Shown here: positions 52,991 through 63,212 of the stretch, one piece after another
Layout: every line of letters begins with the position of its first letter
Numbering within the stretch: position 1 is the stretch's first letter
NCBI GenBank assembly: GCA_964019055.1
Contig: OZ025222.1
Span: forward strand, 5,948,746-6,012,745
Reading direction: 5' to 3'
Source: Anthopleura xanthogrammica
Lineage: Eukaryota; Cnidaria; Anthozoa; Actiniaria; Actiniidae
Length of the DNA stretch: 64,000 bases
Notes under the pieces: generated by a model
Told to the model about the DNA's origin: nothing
The model's input: the letters and a program-made list of their open reading frames with translations, nothing else
Databases searched by the model: none
Position numbers and translations under genes: made by a program

Positions 52991-54362
52991 TATGTACTAC
53001 AAGCCCCCGAATTACAGGAAGTTTTAGAGTTTTTCCTTTTTGTTGTTAGTTTTGTTAGTTGTTAGTGTGGATTTTAGCCAGTGAGGAACTATTAAAATAG
53101 CGTACCATTTGTGTTTTGAATTTGAACATTTGAATTTGGCGCTTTGTGCTTCTCAGTTCCAATCACATTGTTGTGTAATAATTGACGCTAGCTGTCAAAT
53201 CCTTCTAATAAACGCTTGTTGTTGTCCAGTTGCCGGTGGTCTATCACATTATTATAACCAGCTATAAATCGGCTTGAAGTGCAATTTTTCAGTACATACT
53301 GCTGTTAATGAAAAAGAGTATTTTTCTAAAATTTTATAACAGATAGGCAAGTCATCACAGGCGGCAGCAAGCAAAGAAGTCGAAAAAATAGCTCAGTATC
53401 GATTACGGCTTTCTTTTATCTAGGAATCGACTTACAAAATAATCAGAAGTGAACGATGAAAATAGAATAATAAATCTTGTATCTAAAACATTCTCGAATG
53501 ACGAATCAATCATATGTAAGTAACAAATGCTAAATGTTAGTGTTCGAAGCTATTTTCTTTTACTTCAAAGACCTCTACTCGCGTTTAAAAGTAACTCCAT
53601 AGACCGGTTTCACTCGTGAACAATACAGAGTCTACAGTTCATAACTTGCAGACACACTCAATATTTTAATGTGTATGTATGTGAATGGATATACTATGAA
53701 TACATATCCAAACAGTGTTAGCCTGCATGGGAAAAAGTTTCTTTGTGGGAGTCTGTAGTAGGCAAAGATGTCAAAAAGGTTTTGGCTACGTGTGGCAAAA
53801 GCTAATGTGGCAGTTGAGGCAAAAGAGGAAAAGTTATTTATTTGATGCATTCACACTAGCCGAATTTGTGTTTGTTTTACCAAAAAAAGCTGTTATTATG
53901 TTGCTGGGACCAGTGCGAATGCGTTTTTTGCATCGGGCCAAAATGTGTCCTGGTCCACTACACTTCAAAGGAGCAGTTGTCCGATCCTGCCTGCGAAGCC
54001 TGTCCGTTTTGCATTTGTCCAAGATTCAGGTTTTGAGCTCCAAAACAGGACAACGGCTCCTTTAAAGTTTTGTTACAGCCAAAGTGTTTCAATCAGTAAA
54101 TTGACACTAACTAAGCAAAAGTGCAAGCAAGTTCGGCAACTAAATCACAGCGTTTTTCAGATTTATGTCTATTACTGTTTTTTATTCTTGTCTTCTTTAC
54201 TCCGACATTCCAGATTGACTTTCCTTACTCACCAGGCCTACTGATAGCCTGCGTGCAGCCCGACTTTAACTCTGATAGACCGACATCGACATTAGAACCA
54301 GTATGTTCTCTGGGGACTTCTCATTAATAAAGCCTAAAAACTAATTATTACTGCATTCCATC
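52991..54362. other. Gap with a small inverted repeat
   Basis: No gene recognised. Complementary arms CTTCAAAGGAGCAGTTGTCC (53963-53982) and GGACAACGGCTCCTTTAAAG (54048-54067) enclose 65 bp with further partial pairing (GCCTGTCC... / TTTGAGC), a possible foldback remnant. Confidence 0.5.
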
Positions 54363-54463
54363 GTGCAGAATGCTTCCCATGGGAATAGATTACATCACTC
54401 ATTTAGTGAAATACTCATAAATAGAGGGAACCAGACCAAAATCTCTGTTAGTCTCTGCAATAA

Positions 54464-55400
54464 CATGTCGGCGACAATGGCGGTAGGCCACGTTAGTATT
54501 GTCCTCTGCTTAAATCTTTGTATTTTACGATCCGTTCAATTTTTCACTCCTATATATCCAGGAACTGAAACTGGCTTATACTGGAGACCTATTTTACGTC
54601 GAAAAATTGGAGTTGCTTTACCTGTGAAGTTCACAATTCTCAAGCAAAGCAAACGTGGATCAATCGTGCTTGCATTACCATGCAACCCCAACGCTGAGTT
54701 GGAAGCGTTTTTCGCCTTGTGCTGCGATGTTGCTGCAAATCCTGGCCCTACCAGAAGTTCCCTTGATAAGGATAATCAAACATCAAGTACCTGTAAGAAG
54801 CCTAATCTGAAATGTATTTCAATAAACGCCCGTAGCCTCAAAAGCTTTCACAAGACTTTCAGCGTCGATGGGTTTCATCAGGAAAGGACTTGTCAACTTA
54901 TTGACTTTCAAAAGTTTGTTTATGGGGGAGATTACGATTTGGTTGCTGTCACGGAGACTTGGCTTAACGATTCAGTTACGGCATTACGACAAGAAGACAG
55001 GATTTGGAGACTGATTTAGAAATGTTATGCATTGAAATTGTTATACAGGAGTCTACCAAGATTTTATTAAGTGTCTTTTACAGACTGCCAAACGCCAGGT
55101 ATGATTTCATCTAAAAATTTTCCAAGTTCACTCAAGATGTATCCAATTATTTTGGGTGATTTCAACTTTCCCAGCATTGAATGGATTGGAAACAATCATT
55201 ATCAATGTGAAGGAGGTATTAGAAGTGCTTAAATCGATTAATCCTCATAAAGCTCCTGGACCAGACAAGTTGCCATCATTTATTCTCAAGGAATGATCTG
55301 ATGAGCTAGCACCAACACTATGTAATCTGTTCAACTTGTCCCTTTCTCAAGGCATTGTACCTAAAGAATGGAAAACTTCCTTGGTTGTTCCCGTCTTTAA
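54464..55400 (+). pseudogene. CR1 copy 3, endonuclease and start of RT, degraded
   Basis: Leader with hydrophobic segment, the 2A-like DVAANPGP (54726-54749), then SINARSLKSFHKTFS and VAVTETWLND. The frame is lost near 54990; fragments SVFYRLPNAR, IILGDFNFPSIEW, and SINPHKAPGPDKLPSF, LSQGIVPKEWKTS, VVPVFKKGS follow with stops and large deletions between them. Confidence 0.7.
54726..54749 (+). other. 2A-like motif DVAANPGP in CR1 copy 3
   Basis: Third instance of D-V/I-x-x-N-P-G-P just before the endonuclease, here with Ala in place of Glu. Preceded by a leader with a hydrophobic segment, as in copy 1. Confidence 0.55.
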
Positions 55401-55423
55401 GAAAGGCAGCTATAGTCACACAC

Positions 55424-56317
55424 TTGACAGGGTCAAGTCTTCAACCTTCTTCAATTCCGACATACCGAAGGGCATGGAAGCTTTTCCATCAATTTATGGT
55501 GACCATTTTACCAGGTACACCTTATACCATCCCCCTTTCTCCTCCTACTGTGGCTCTCTTTATTGCTTATTTATATGATCGGAAATATGCCGCATCTACC
55601 GTTAATACATACGTTTCAGCCATAGGATATAGCCATTGACTGTCGGGGTTCCCAGACACCACCAAAACATTCTTTATCACACAAATGCTAAAAGGGTATG
55701 GGAAGCTTGGTTCTCGTCTGGATTGTAGATTACGTATTACAGTGCCAGTTCTGCACAGAATTCTTAGTGCCACGATGCAAATGAGAGAGACGAGATACAA
55801 TACATGCCTATTCCAAGCTATGTGCTTGTTTGCCTTTTTTACATTCGCTAGAATAGGCGAGATTACGGATTCGGCTTCAGGCAACAACATTCAGCTTAGC
55901 CAAGTTACTAAGCTCACTAATTCTACTAATGAAGTAGAATCACTTAGAGTTCAGTTTTGTAATTACAAAAACAATTATAACCAGCGCCCCTTTTCACTGG
56001 TGATTTCTAGACAGTCTTCTTTTTGTCCAGTCGAGTATTTATTGAAATACCTTCAGCAGAGAGGTTTTAGGATAGGTGCTCTTTTCGTCATGCTAGATGG
56101 CAGTCCGGTTTCACGATCTTTTTTCACTGACAAGCTCACAACAGCCCTTCGGTATGGTGGTCTTGATCCCGCTAAGTACAAGGGACATAGTTTCCGCATT
56201 GGGGCTGCTTCATATGCAGCCGAAAGGGGGATGTCTGATGCTCAGATTAGAGCCATGGGACGTTGGAAGTCAAATGCTTTCCAAAAATACATTCGCATTC
56301 AATCTTTATCTCAATGA
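55424..56317 (+). pseudogene. Tyrosine recombinase, one in-frame TGA
   Basis: An N-terminal SAM-like part (TYRRAWKLFHQF, ALFIAYLYDRKYAASTVNTY, SAIGYSH) runs to TGA at 55637-55639; the same frame then reads on to 56317. The catalytic domain shows the first Arg in FTFARIGEIT, HSFRIGAAS (His-x-x-Arg), GRWKSNAFQKYIR (Trp and the nucleophile Tyr). So R, H, R, W and Y are in place; the hairpin Lys lies probably in FCNYKNNYN. A single nonsense codon separates the two domains. Confidence 0.75.
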
Positions 56318-56364
56318 TTAAGAGTTAAATGTTAAAGAGTTTCTGTGGCTATTGCAGTTGGGTG

Positions 56365-56621
56365 TCTTTGGTGACTGGTTTGATTAGCAAGGGCAGCAGA
56401 CTTGGTCATTAAAGATACCTCTATATGCTATTTCATGATCCCCATGGATGTTGCAGGGACATCTATGGGGATTATTTCCTGCCAATTTACCTAAGACTTT
56501 GACCTGTGTCTGATTAGCAAGGGCAGCAGCTTGAGGTCAAAGTCTTCTTTATAATTATTTGTTCCGGTTAATTCTCTGGGGTTCCAAGTCTGAATAGCAA
56601 GGGCAGCAGACTTGGATCACC
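56365..56621 (+). ncRNA. Three hairpins with a shared loop and different stems
   Basis: Each holds GATTAGCAAGGGCAGCA (third: GAATAGC...) between complementary arms. HP1 56365-56415: arms TCTTTGGTGACTGGTT and ACTTGGTCATTAAAGA pair in 15 of 16 positions if G-U is allowed. HP2 56493-56546: AAGACTTTGACCT with AGGTCAAAGTCTT, 13 Watson-Crick pairs. HP3 56579-56621: TCCAAGTCTG with CAGACTTGGA. The loops are conserved while the stems differ but remain paired; the G-U pairs work only in plus-strand RNA, the direction of the recombinase. They lie in what would be its 3' UTR. Confidence 0.6.
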
Positions 56622-56726
56622 AACACCAATAACTTGTACATATTCCGTGGTTATGCTGCTTTTCCTTTGGATTGGGGTGCATCAGTTTTAATTATCTAAT
56701 GGGGATAATGTAACAATGATGCTTTG

Positions 56727-57432
56727 GCGTTTTTAGCCCCCTATCTTTACTGGGCCAATTAAATAATTGGAAAAATTGTAAATAGTACATGTTGATTATG
56801 TAAATTTAATCCAATACTGGAGTAGTAGTTCATTGATGACTGTCCCCGTAAACGAGCATCAGGTAAAGCAGCATCGCCACACGTTTTGATATTGTGAATA
56901 TAGCCCAAGTGAAAACATAAAGAAAATATTTGCTGGCAAATAGAAATTTTATGTTTTCGCGGAAGAGGCGTTGTACATAATTTTCATATAGCTTCCCGCG
57001 AACAATAAGTTCATGTGTATAGCTTCTTACGTAATACTATATGATACCCGGTGGGGTATAGGGGAATGCAATGTGGCCTACCCCCTCTGCCAGAGGTAAG
57101 CGTACACGTGACTTTCAAGCGGCGTCCATTCAACGCTTAGAGTCAACGAGACAACATCTCAACTCTTTGCCCACCGCCTCCCCTTGCTCCACCGTTTTAG
57201 CGTTTTTAGCCCCCTATCTTTACTGGGCCAATTAAATAATTGGAAAAATTGTAAATAGTACATGTTGATTATGTAAATTTATTAAAGCGGCTATGGTCAA
57301 TTGACCATAGCCAATTTAATCCAATACTGGAGTAGTAGTTCATTGATGACTGGCCCCGTAAACGAGCATCAGGTAAAGCAGCATCGCCACACGTTTTGAT
57401 ATTGTGAATATAGCCCAAGTGAAAACATAAAA
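56727..57432 (+). repeat. Direct duplication in the recombinase element, with palindrome in second copy
   Basis: GCGTTTTTAGCCCCCTATCT ... GTAAATTTA and ATCCAATACTGGAGTAGTAG ... GTGAAAACATAAA occur at 56727-56922 and at 57197-57432. The second copy has about 40 extra bases containing a perfect 24-bp palindrome at 57289-57312 (half GGCTATGGTCAA). The 56923-57196 spacer is unique. Confidence 0.8.
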
Positions 57433-58839
57433 AGAGAAGATGTTTCAAATTATCGCCCGATATCATTACTTTGTGTTACTTCTACTTGCGTTGTATCTTC
57501 AATCACGTGAAAGCTCATCTGACCAATTCATTTTCTAACTGTCAACACGGCTTCTTAAAAGGAAGATCTACGATTACACAGTTGCTTTCTTTCTACCATC
57601 GTGTTGGTCAAGATTTGGACAAAGGTATGCAGACGGATATCATTTATTTAGATATTGCTAAAGCTTTTGATAGCGTCTCCCACAACAGACTAATCTTTAA
57701 ACTCTCTCACTATGGAATATCTGAGTCGCTGTTGAGATGGTTTGAGAGTTACTTGTCAGATCGTAATCAGTGTTGTATTGTACAGGATGCAACATCAAGC
57801 AGTCATCCAGTGTTATCAGGAGTTCCCCAGGCCGGGGAGCATAATTGGGCCACTTCTTTTTCTACTTTATGTAAATGATCTACCTTCATTTGTTGACAAC
57901 ACCTTGGCACTATTTGCTGATAATTCCAAGTGTTTTAAAGTCATAGCCTGCCCTGATGATTGTACCTCTCTACAAGATGACCTGGACAATCTAAAAAGCT
58001 GGAGTGAAGATTGGAAACTACGCTTTAACACAACTAAATGTGAAGTTCTATCTGTAACACGCAAAAAGAACCCTATTGATCACGTTTATCAAATAAGCAC
58101 TGACTCTTTAGTCCATGTATCGTCTCAGAAAGATCTGGGTGTAGTGATATCGAGTGATTTGAAATGGAACACACATATTAATAATGTTATCTCTAAATAT
58201 TATCGTATGTTGGGTTTCCTTCGTAGGCATAGCCCTTCTAGTTTTGATTCTAATACAAGAAGATCGTTATATTTAGCTTATGTAAGATCTCATTTAGATT
58301 ATGCAAGAGAGTTGTGGGCTCCACAGTCCATAGGAAATATTTCTAAGCTAGAATGTGTCCAAAGAAGGGCTACTAAGTATATCCTTAACCTTAAATGGAG
58401 TGATAATATCACTTATAAAGATTGTTTAACTAAGTTAAACCTACTGCCAATTTCTTATAGACATGAGATTACTGATCTTGTTTTTTAATTTAAATGTCGT
58501 TCAGTACGCATAGATTTTCCTATTAATGAGTTTATTCAGACTAGGGTAATGGTTCGTTCTACTCGTAATAGCAATTCCTCTGACTTGCTAATAACGAAGT
58601 GTCGCACTAAACTCTTTCAAACTAGTTACTTTAATCGTTTACCTAAGTTGTGGAATAATTTACCTGTTTCTCTTCGTACTTGTAGCTCTTTTGAACAATT
58701 CAAGTCTCAGCTAACTGCTTATTATAATAACGCTCTTAAAAATGCTTTTAATATTAATATGTTTAATACTTGGAAATCTATCTGCCTTAAATGTTGTTCT
58801 TCCCGCAATGTACTAAAGACAAATGCTTGCTGTTATTGA
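57433..58839 (+). pseudogene. CR1 copy 3, RT C-terminal part
   Basis: SNYRPISLL, then a frame change near 57470, GFLKGRSTITQLL, YLDIAKAFDSVSHN, SGVPQ, another frame change near 57830, GPLLFLLYVNDLP and ALFADNSKCFK. The catalytic box is FADN where FADD is required. Then CEVLSVTRKKN, DLGVVISSDLKWN, a TAA near 58486, and the C-terminal LPKLWNNLPVSLRTC with a Cys cluster. Related to copy 1 by its C-terminal motif. Confidence 0.8.
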
Positions 58840-58840
58840 G

Positions 58841-59045
58841 TAGAAGTTATTATTATCAGTATCTAATTATTTTTAAATAGAAGTGATTTTATAGTTTTAT
58901 ATTTTTATTATTAGAAGTGTTTAATAGTCTCTATTATTAGTATACAAATTTCTATAATTTTTAATTCCCAATTGTTTTATTTATTTATTTATTTACTTTC
59001 ATTTTTTTATATTATTAGTTTGATGGACGCACTGTAATTGGAGCC
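58841..59045. other. Short AT-rich gap
   Basis: AT-rich; TTTATTTATTTATTTA run near 58980. It may be the 3' UTR of CR1 copy 3. The bases TA at 59046-59047 flank the next element. Confidence 0.4.
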
Positions 59046-59046
59046 T

Positions 59047-59333
59047 ACAGTAAAAATCGAAATGTGTTGATACACTACCCCTAGAATGTTCCCAAAATTG
59101 GCTGTGTTAAATGACTGATGTACACTGTACGCTCCCCCTCCCCTCCCCTTGCAATGTTGTTTACATGGCCAAAGTTTGGTACCGTGAGCTAGCCACATTC
59201 TCAAGGAACAACATTGAATGGGGGAGGGGGGGATTTAGTTTATATATGATTTTTAAAGCGCTTTTTCTTACACTGCATGCTTATTTTTTCCAACATTATG
59301 AGGTAGTGTATCAACACTTTTGATTTTTACTGT
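59047..59333. repeat. 287-bp end repeat, left copy
   Basis: No base difference seen from 63213-63499. Its own ends are inverted (ACAGTAAAAATC ... GATTTTTACTGT, continuing to GTGTTGATACACTACC against GGTAGTGTATCAACAC), so it looks like a MITE. G-rich GGGGGAGGGGGGG near 59220. The 70-codon ORF inside is identical in both copies but has no coding signs. Confidence 0.85.
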
Positions 59334-59966
59334 CTGAGTATTGTTTACCCTCTTACTTTTAATAACGCTGTTCTGGAATAAGTTTGTGTTGTATATTCTA
59401 TTGGTATATAAGTGAGGATAATAACAAAGTCATAAACATGGATCATTACTTTTGGTCTATAGAGTTATTTCTACTTATACGAAATTTAGGGTGTTGCATC
59501 AATTTCTTCTAATTACCTTTCGAAATAGCATTTTCAGGTCATATTTCAATTACGAAGCTAAAAAAAATCCAATTAGCCTTTCTTGCATAAGCAAAGGGCG
59601 GTTTTTAGTACATTAGGTTAAGTGCCATATGTTCGTGATCTTTTTGTTGACATGACTTTCGAACGTCATGACATATTGCACATTAAAGGTGGGGTTTAAC
59701 GTATAGGAATTGCGTTATGTGATGTCATTAATCCCTGCTGTGGGTGTCATATGCACTTGATAAGGGTATAAATTGAATCCTGCACAGCAATATTCAGTGA
59801 TTTTTTGCTATATGCTTCTGCATAGAGTGGAAATAGTACTAGTAATCAAAAAGTGGATATCGAAGTTTGAGAAAATATTTTTTTAAAGCCTAAAACGTGC
59901 TATACTTAGTTTTGCGTTACTCTTGGGAAGAGGTACACCCTGTGGATCATTGATAGCTTATTCCTT
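59334..59966 (+). promoter_or_regulatory. Upstream region of the Rep gene
   Basis: About 630 bp without ORF. GGGTATAAATTG at 59765-59776 is a TATA-like box about 195 bp before the Rep ATG. No iteron of the type found downstream (GGTCTACC) occurs here. Confidence 0.4.
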
Positions 59967-61472
59967 ATGGAAATGGAGGAGCAAAATTCAACGAATATCT
60001 ACAGTCAGTCTAATGAGAGTGATGTTAGATTTACGGAAGTTGACAAAGAAGAAGGAGAAGAAGTAGCTGAGGTTATTAGAAGTTCCGAATTGAAAGAACG
60101 AGCGGTAAGGCAAGTCTACTTGATCACCTATAGCCAAGCAAACCTTGAAGAGTTCCCATCTCGTAGAACATTTGCTAACGCCGTGGTGGAATCTTTCGAA
60201 TCTAGTGGTAACGTAAAAATCTTGCACTGGGTTTGTTCTAAGGAAAGGCACAAAGAAGGCGGATATCATTATCACATGGCTATAAAACTCGATAGATGCT
60301 GCAGATGGGAACAGTCCAAAAACACCTTAAGGATGGAACATGGTATATCAGTGCATTATTCTAATTTGCACTACAACTACTATAGTGCATGGAAGTATGT
60401 TACCAAGGAAGATAAAGACGTAGTTGAAAGCTCACAACATCCAAAATTATGGAATACCAAACCTCCCAGAACCAGCAATGCATGTACACAGAGAGTTGAA
60501 TGCAGGCGTTCTCCTAAAAATAGTAGGGAGGATGGAGGAGAAGAAACGTCAACGTCCAATACTAATAGTGCAGGGAGTGGTGGAAACTCTCAACAAAAAG
60601 GCAAGACGAAAAGAAAAAGGCAAAGATTATCAGCATTTGATATCTCAGAAATAATTTTAGAAAATGATATCAAGAGCCGTACCGAATTATTAGCCCTCGC
60701 GTATGAACAAAAATTAGAAGGAAAAACAGATATAGCGGAATTTGTTGTAAATAGAGGTGCAAAAGTTGTAGCAGACGTCATAGATACGGCTTGGGAGATG
60801 ACAAAGGCTAAAGAAGATCTAGATCGAATTGCAAGCACGCGATTAGAAATACTCCAAGAGGCAATGACAAAGGAATGCGTGTCCGGATGTAACGAACTTT
60901 GGTTTTATTGTGCAAATCAAGTGCTAGAAAGGAATGGAATAAGAGTAGAATCCTATGCCAGAGCTTTACATGACCTGATAGTAAAAGGTAGACGAAAGTA
61001 CAGGAATATAATGATAGTGGGACCTGCAAATTGTGGGAAAACTTTTATGCTTAATCCGTTGAATACCATATATAAGACATTTTCTAATCCTGCCAGCACT
61101 ACCTTTGCTTGGGTTGGAGCTGAGCAATGTGAATCCATATTTTTAAACGATTTTAGATGGTCACCTCAAATTATTCCGTGGCACGATTTCCTTCTCCTTT
61201 TAGAGGGGCAAACAGTTCATCTACCAGCTCCCAAAACACACTATGCAAAAGATATAACTTTTGAGCGTGACACACCAATATTTTGTACTGGAAAATATCC
61301 ATTAGTGTACATTAGAAATGGAGTAATCGATGAAAGAGAATCTGAAATGATGTCTGTACGCTGGAAGATATTTAATTTTAATAGTCAAATACCAGAGGAG
61401 GAACAAAAATCAATTCCTTCATGCCCTAAATGTTTTGCAAGGCTAATATTGTCTCATACGCAAACAGAATAA
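59967..61472 (+). CDS. CRESS-type Rep: HUH endonuclease with SF3 helicase
   Basis: 501 codons, ATG start, uninterrupted. Nuclease: motif I YLITYSQAN (51-59), motif II GYHYHMAIKL (99-108, HYH metal ligands), motif III AWKYVTKED with Tyr144 and Lys147. A Ser/Asn/Gly-rich and basic linker (about 180-220) follows. Helicase: Walker A GPANCGKT (352-359), Walker B ESIFLNDF (389-396), motif C region DTPIFCTGKYP (435-445) with Gly-Lys where viral Reps usually have Asn, and a C-terminal CPKCF. The enzyme would nick an origin and unwind for rolling-circle replication. Length exceeds circovirus Reps (about 310) because of the linker and N-terminal extension. It is closest in type to Reps known as endogenous elements. 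Confidence 0.85.
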   Translation: MEMEEQNSTNIYSQSNESDVRFTEVDKEEGEEVAEVIRSSELKERAVRQVYLITYSQANLEEFPSRRTFANAVVESFESSGNVKILHWVCSKERHKEGGYHYHMAIKLDRCCRWEQSKNTLRMEHGISVHYSNLHYNYYSAWKYVTKEDKDVVESSQHPKLWNTKPPRTSNACTQRVECRRSPKNSREDGGEETSTSNTNSAGSGGNSQQKGKTKRKRQRLSAFDISEIILENDIKSRTELLALAYEQKLEGKTDIAEFVVNRGAKVVADVIDTAWEMTKAKEDLDRIASTRLEILQEAMTKECVSGCNELWFYCANQVLERNGIRVESYARALHDLIVKGRRKYRNIMIVGPANCGKTFMLNPLNTIYKTFSNPASTTFAWVGAEQCESIFLNDFRWSPQIIPWHDFLLLLEGQTVHLPAPKTHYAKDITFERDTPIFCTGKYPLVYIRNGVIDERESEMMSVRWKIFNFNSQIPEEEQKSIPSCPKCFARLILSHTQTE

Positions 61473-61508
61473 CGCTATGATGACGAATGAAATTTGAACC
61501 ATTTATAT

Positions 61509-61605
61509 GAACGGTCTACCACGGTCTACCAAGATACTTAAGAAGATTAACCATTGTTTTCTTAAACCTATTGTGGTAGACCGTTGCGATTTGGTAGACC
61601 GTTCG
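61509..61605. other. Iteron hairpin, candidate Rep origin
   Basis: A tandem 10-mer ACGGTCTACC twice (61511-61530) and its complement GGTAGACCGT twice (61575-61584, 61593-61602). The outer arms GAACGGTCTACCA and TGGTAGACCGTTC pair, and TTAAGAA/TTCTTAA (61538-61544, 61559-61565) close an inner loop. It lies between the convergent 3' ends of Rep and transposase. Repeated short sites around a stem-loop are how CRESS Reps recognise origins; the usual TAGTATTAC-like nonanucleotide is not present. Confidence 0.6.
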
Positions 61606-61909
61606 TAGTATAAGATACACTTATAGAAGTAAAGCTATCGCCATTTCAGAACGTTCTGCAGTATTTTTTGAACCAATTCAAGTTGAAATTTTATCGTTAA
61701 AAGTTATAGAACGAATATATTCGTAGGCAAAGTGTTTATTCATGAGTTTATACCTAATACCAGAAATAGGTAACGTATTAAATGTACATATGTTGAAGAA
61801 CTTATGCTTGTTGTTTGTGTTTAGGAAATTTTGTACAAGGTAACGAAAGCTTATGTAAAATATTTGAGAAATTACATAACAACTTGGATATATATGTTTC
61901 AATATTTTT
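61606..61909. other. Spacer between Rep and transposase 3' ends
   Basis: AT-rich without ORF. It probably carries the polyadenylation sites of both convergent genes. Confidence 0.4.
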
Positions 61910-62992
61910 TCAATATTTCAATCTTTGTCCTCTATTCTGTATTATTTCATTGATACGTTTATACATACTTCCAATGATCTTATCTATGACACTTGTGTCA
62001 ACAGAAAGAAAAGCTCGTTTAATTCGAGCAGTAAATTCTAGCATGTTTTCGTGCGTAATTTTCTTGTTGAAAGCTTCATTAACCAGAATTCTCTTTACAA
62101 TATGAAAAAGATTTTCAATTGGATTTAAGTCAGGACTTCTTGGAGGAATGGATAATATTTTAGCTTTTACACTGAGAAGGGCTTTCTTAGCAGCAGCACT
62201 ATTTTGACTAGGATCGCCGTCTTGTACAAATAAGCGAGACTTTCCTTTGTTACACTTCTGAAATGTCTTCTTAAAATGTTTCTTTATGAACATAGCAAAC
62301 ATAGGACCATTTAAGTGTTCGTATTCTTCACATAAAACTATTCCACGGTCATAAGATATAGCTACCATTAACTTAACAACTCTACCTCCCGATCCAACGT
62401 GTGATCCCTTAGCTGTACAACCTCTGGTTAGTCCTTCACTTTTCTTCAGCCAAACGCGTCCAGATGGTACACGAGCTTGTTCGTAAGGATTGTATTTGTG
62501 GTGAAAACTAACCCCATCCAAATAGAAACATACATCTTTCGTCCAAATATTACAACTATAGTCGTTCTTTATCTTCCGAGCGAAACGAACTCTATCTCTT
62601 TGATCTTCCTCTGACAAAACGCCTTTTTTTCTTGCTGGTAAAAACTTATAACCAAGTCTATTCATTGTTTTTCTCACCGTTGATATTGAGATATCATTGC
62701 AACTCAGTCCCATTGCTTGAAGAACGTCCTTTGCTGTAAAATTGCCGTTACTTTTGCGAAGAGTTTTGATTGTATTCACCATCCGTCGCTCCCCACGTTC
62801 ATCTATCTTACGAGGTCTCCCAATTCGCTTTTTCTGTATTTTTCGTTTTCGTACCTCCTCCAGACATCTATAAACACTGCATTTCGAAATTTGGCACTCC
62901 TCAACTATTTCTTGGACAGTTAAGGTTGTATTTTTTCTCAAATATTTGACATAAGCTTTCGTTTCCGCAGGAATCTTGCATTTAAATGCCAT
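61910..62992 (-). CDS. Tc1/IS630-type DDE transposase, intact
   Basis: 360 codons, ATG start, no stop inside. An N-terminal helix-turn-helix (TVQEIVEECQISKCSVYRCL) is followed by the GRPRK motif (58-62), a second HTH (FTAKDVLQAMGL...STVRKTMNRLGY), then the DDE core: Asp159 in CFYLDGVSFH, Asp258 in LFVQDGDPSQN, Glu293 in RSPDLNPIENLF, 34 residues after Asp258. All catalytic residues are present, so it could act on the TA-flanked ends of this element. It converges on Rep with about 440 bp between stops. Confidence 0.9.
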   Translation of the reverse strand: MAFKCKIPAETKAYVKYLRKNTTLTVQEIVEECQISKCSVYRCLEEVRKRKIQKKRIGRPRKIDERGERRMVNTIKTLRKSNGNFTAKDVLQAMGLSCNDISISTVRKTMNRLGYKFLPARKKGVLSEEDQRDRVRFARKIKNDYSCNIWTKDVCFYLDGVSFHHKYNPYEQARVPSGRVWLKKSEGLTRGCTAKGSHVGSGGRVVKLMVAISYDRGIVLCEEYEHLNGPMFAMFIKKHFKKTFQKCNKGKSRLFVQDGDPSQNSAAAKKALLSVKAKILSIPPRSPDLNPIENLFHIVKRILVNEAFNKKITHENMLEFTARIKRAFLSVDTSVIDKIIGSMYKRINEIIQNRGQRLKY

Positions 62993-63212
62993 TTTTAGCG
63001 CGCGTTTATTATGAGGTCATAAGATTTATTTTCCAATTCGAATTAGAATGATGTTTGTGTGTTCCATTTCTAGTACTTGTTGTTCAACTATTTGTTGAGT
63101 TATAACTCGTATGGACTCTACGAGGGAATGAAATAGTTTTCTGAGTAAAATTGCAGTGTTCGATTGCTTAAAAATAACTCTAGCTTGCTACATAAAAGAA
63201 AGACATTTTCAG
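62993..63212 (-). promoter_or_regulatory. Upstream region of the transposase
   Basis: About 220 bp between the transposase ATG and the right end repeat, without ORF. A TTATTATGAGG-like AT stretch lies near 63010; no clear TATA box. The terminal ATTTTCAGA mirrors TCTGAGTAT at 59332, the inner border of the left repeat. Confidence 0.35.

Larger units (their letters stand above)
55401..57432 (+). mobile_element. Tyrosine-recombinase element (Crypton- or DIRS/Ngaro-like)
   Basis: Inserted in the RT of CR1 copy 3. Contains a tyrosine recombinase gene, then three hairpins, then a duplicated block of about 195-235 bp (56727-56922 and 57197-57432) shared in direct order. Short 3' direct repeats recall the split repeats of Ngaro/PAT elements, but no RT or Gag of its own is visible, so it could be a Crypton or a 5'-truncated DIRS-type element. 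The ends could not be fixed to the base. Confidence 0.55.
54464..58840 (+). mobile_element. CR1-like non-LTR retrotransposon, copy 3, interrupted by a tyrosine-recombinase element
   Basis: Starts ATG TCG GCG ACA ATG GCG GTA, sharing MAVGHV with copy 1, and ends after a Cys-rich C-terminus (CLKCCSSRNVLKTNACCY). The reading stops in the RT at about 55400 (PVFKKGS) and resumes at about 57432 (KREDVSNYRPISL); the 2.0 kb between belong to another element. It is heavily decayed. Confidence 0.8.

Noticed and set aside
53963..54067. Structured RNA or small transposon
   Set aside because: The arms pair, but there is a single copy here, no covariation and no target duplication; left as a simple inverted repeat.
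56727..57432. LTRs of a retrotransposon
   Set aside because: The duplicated blocks lie both at the 3' side of the recombinase, enclose no coding region and lack TG...CA ends.
59111..59323. 70-codon ORF found identically at 63277-63489
   Set aside because: Identity comes from the identical 287-bp repeats; there are no motifs and the repeat is MITE-like.
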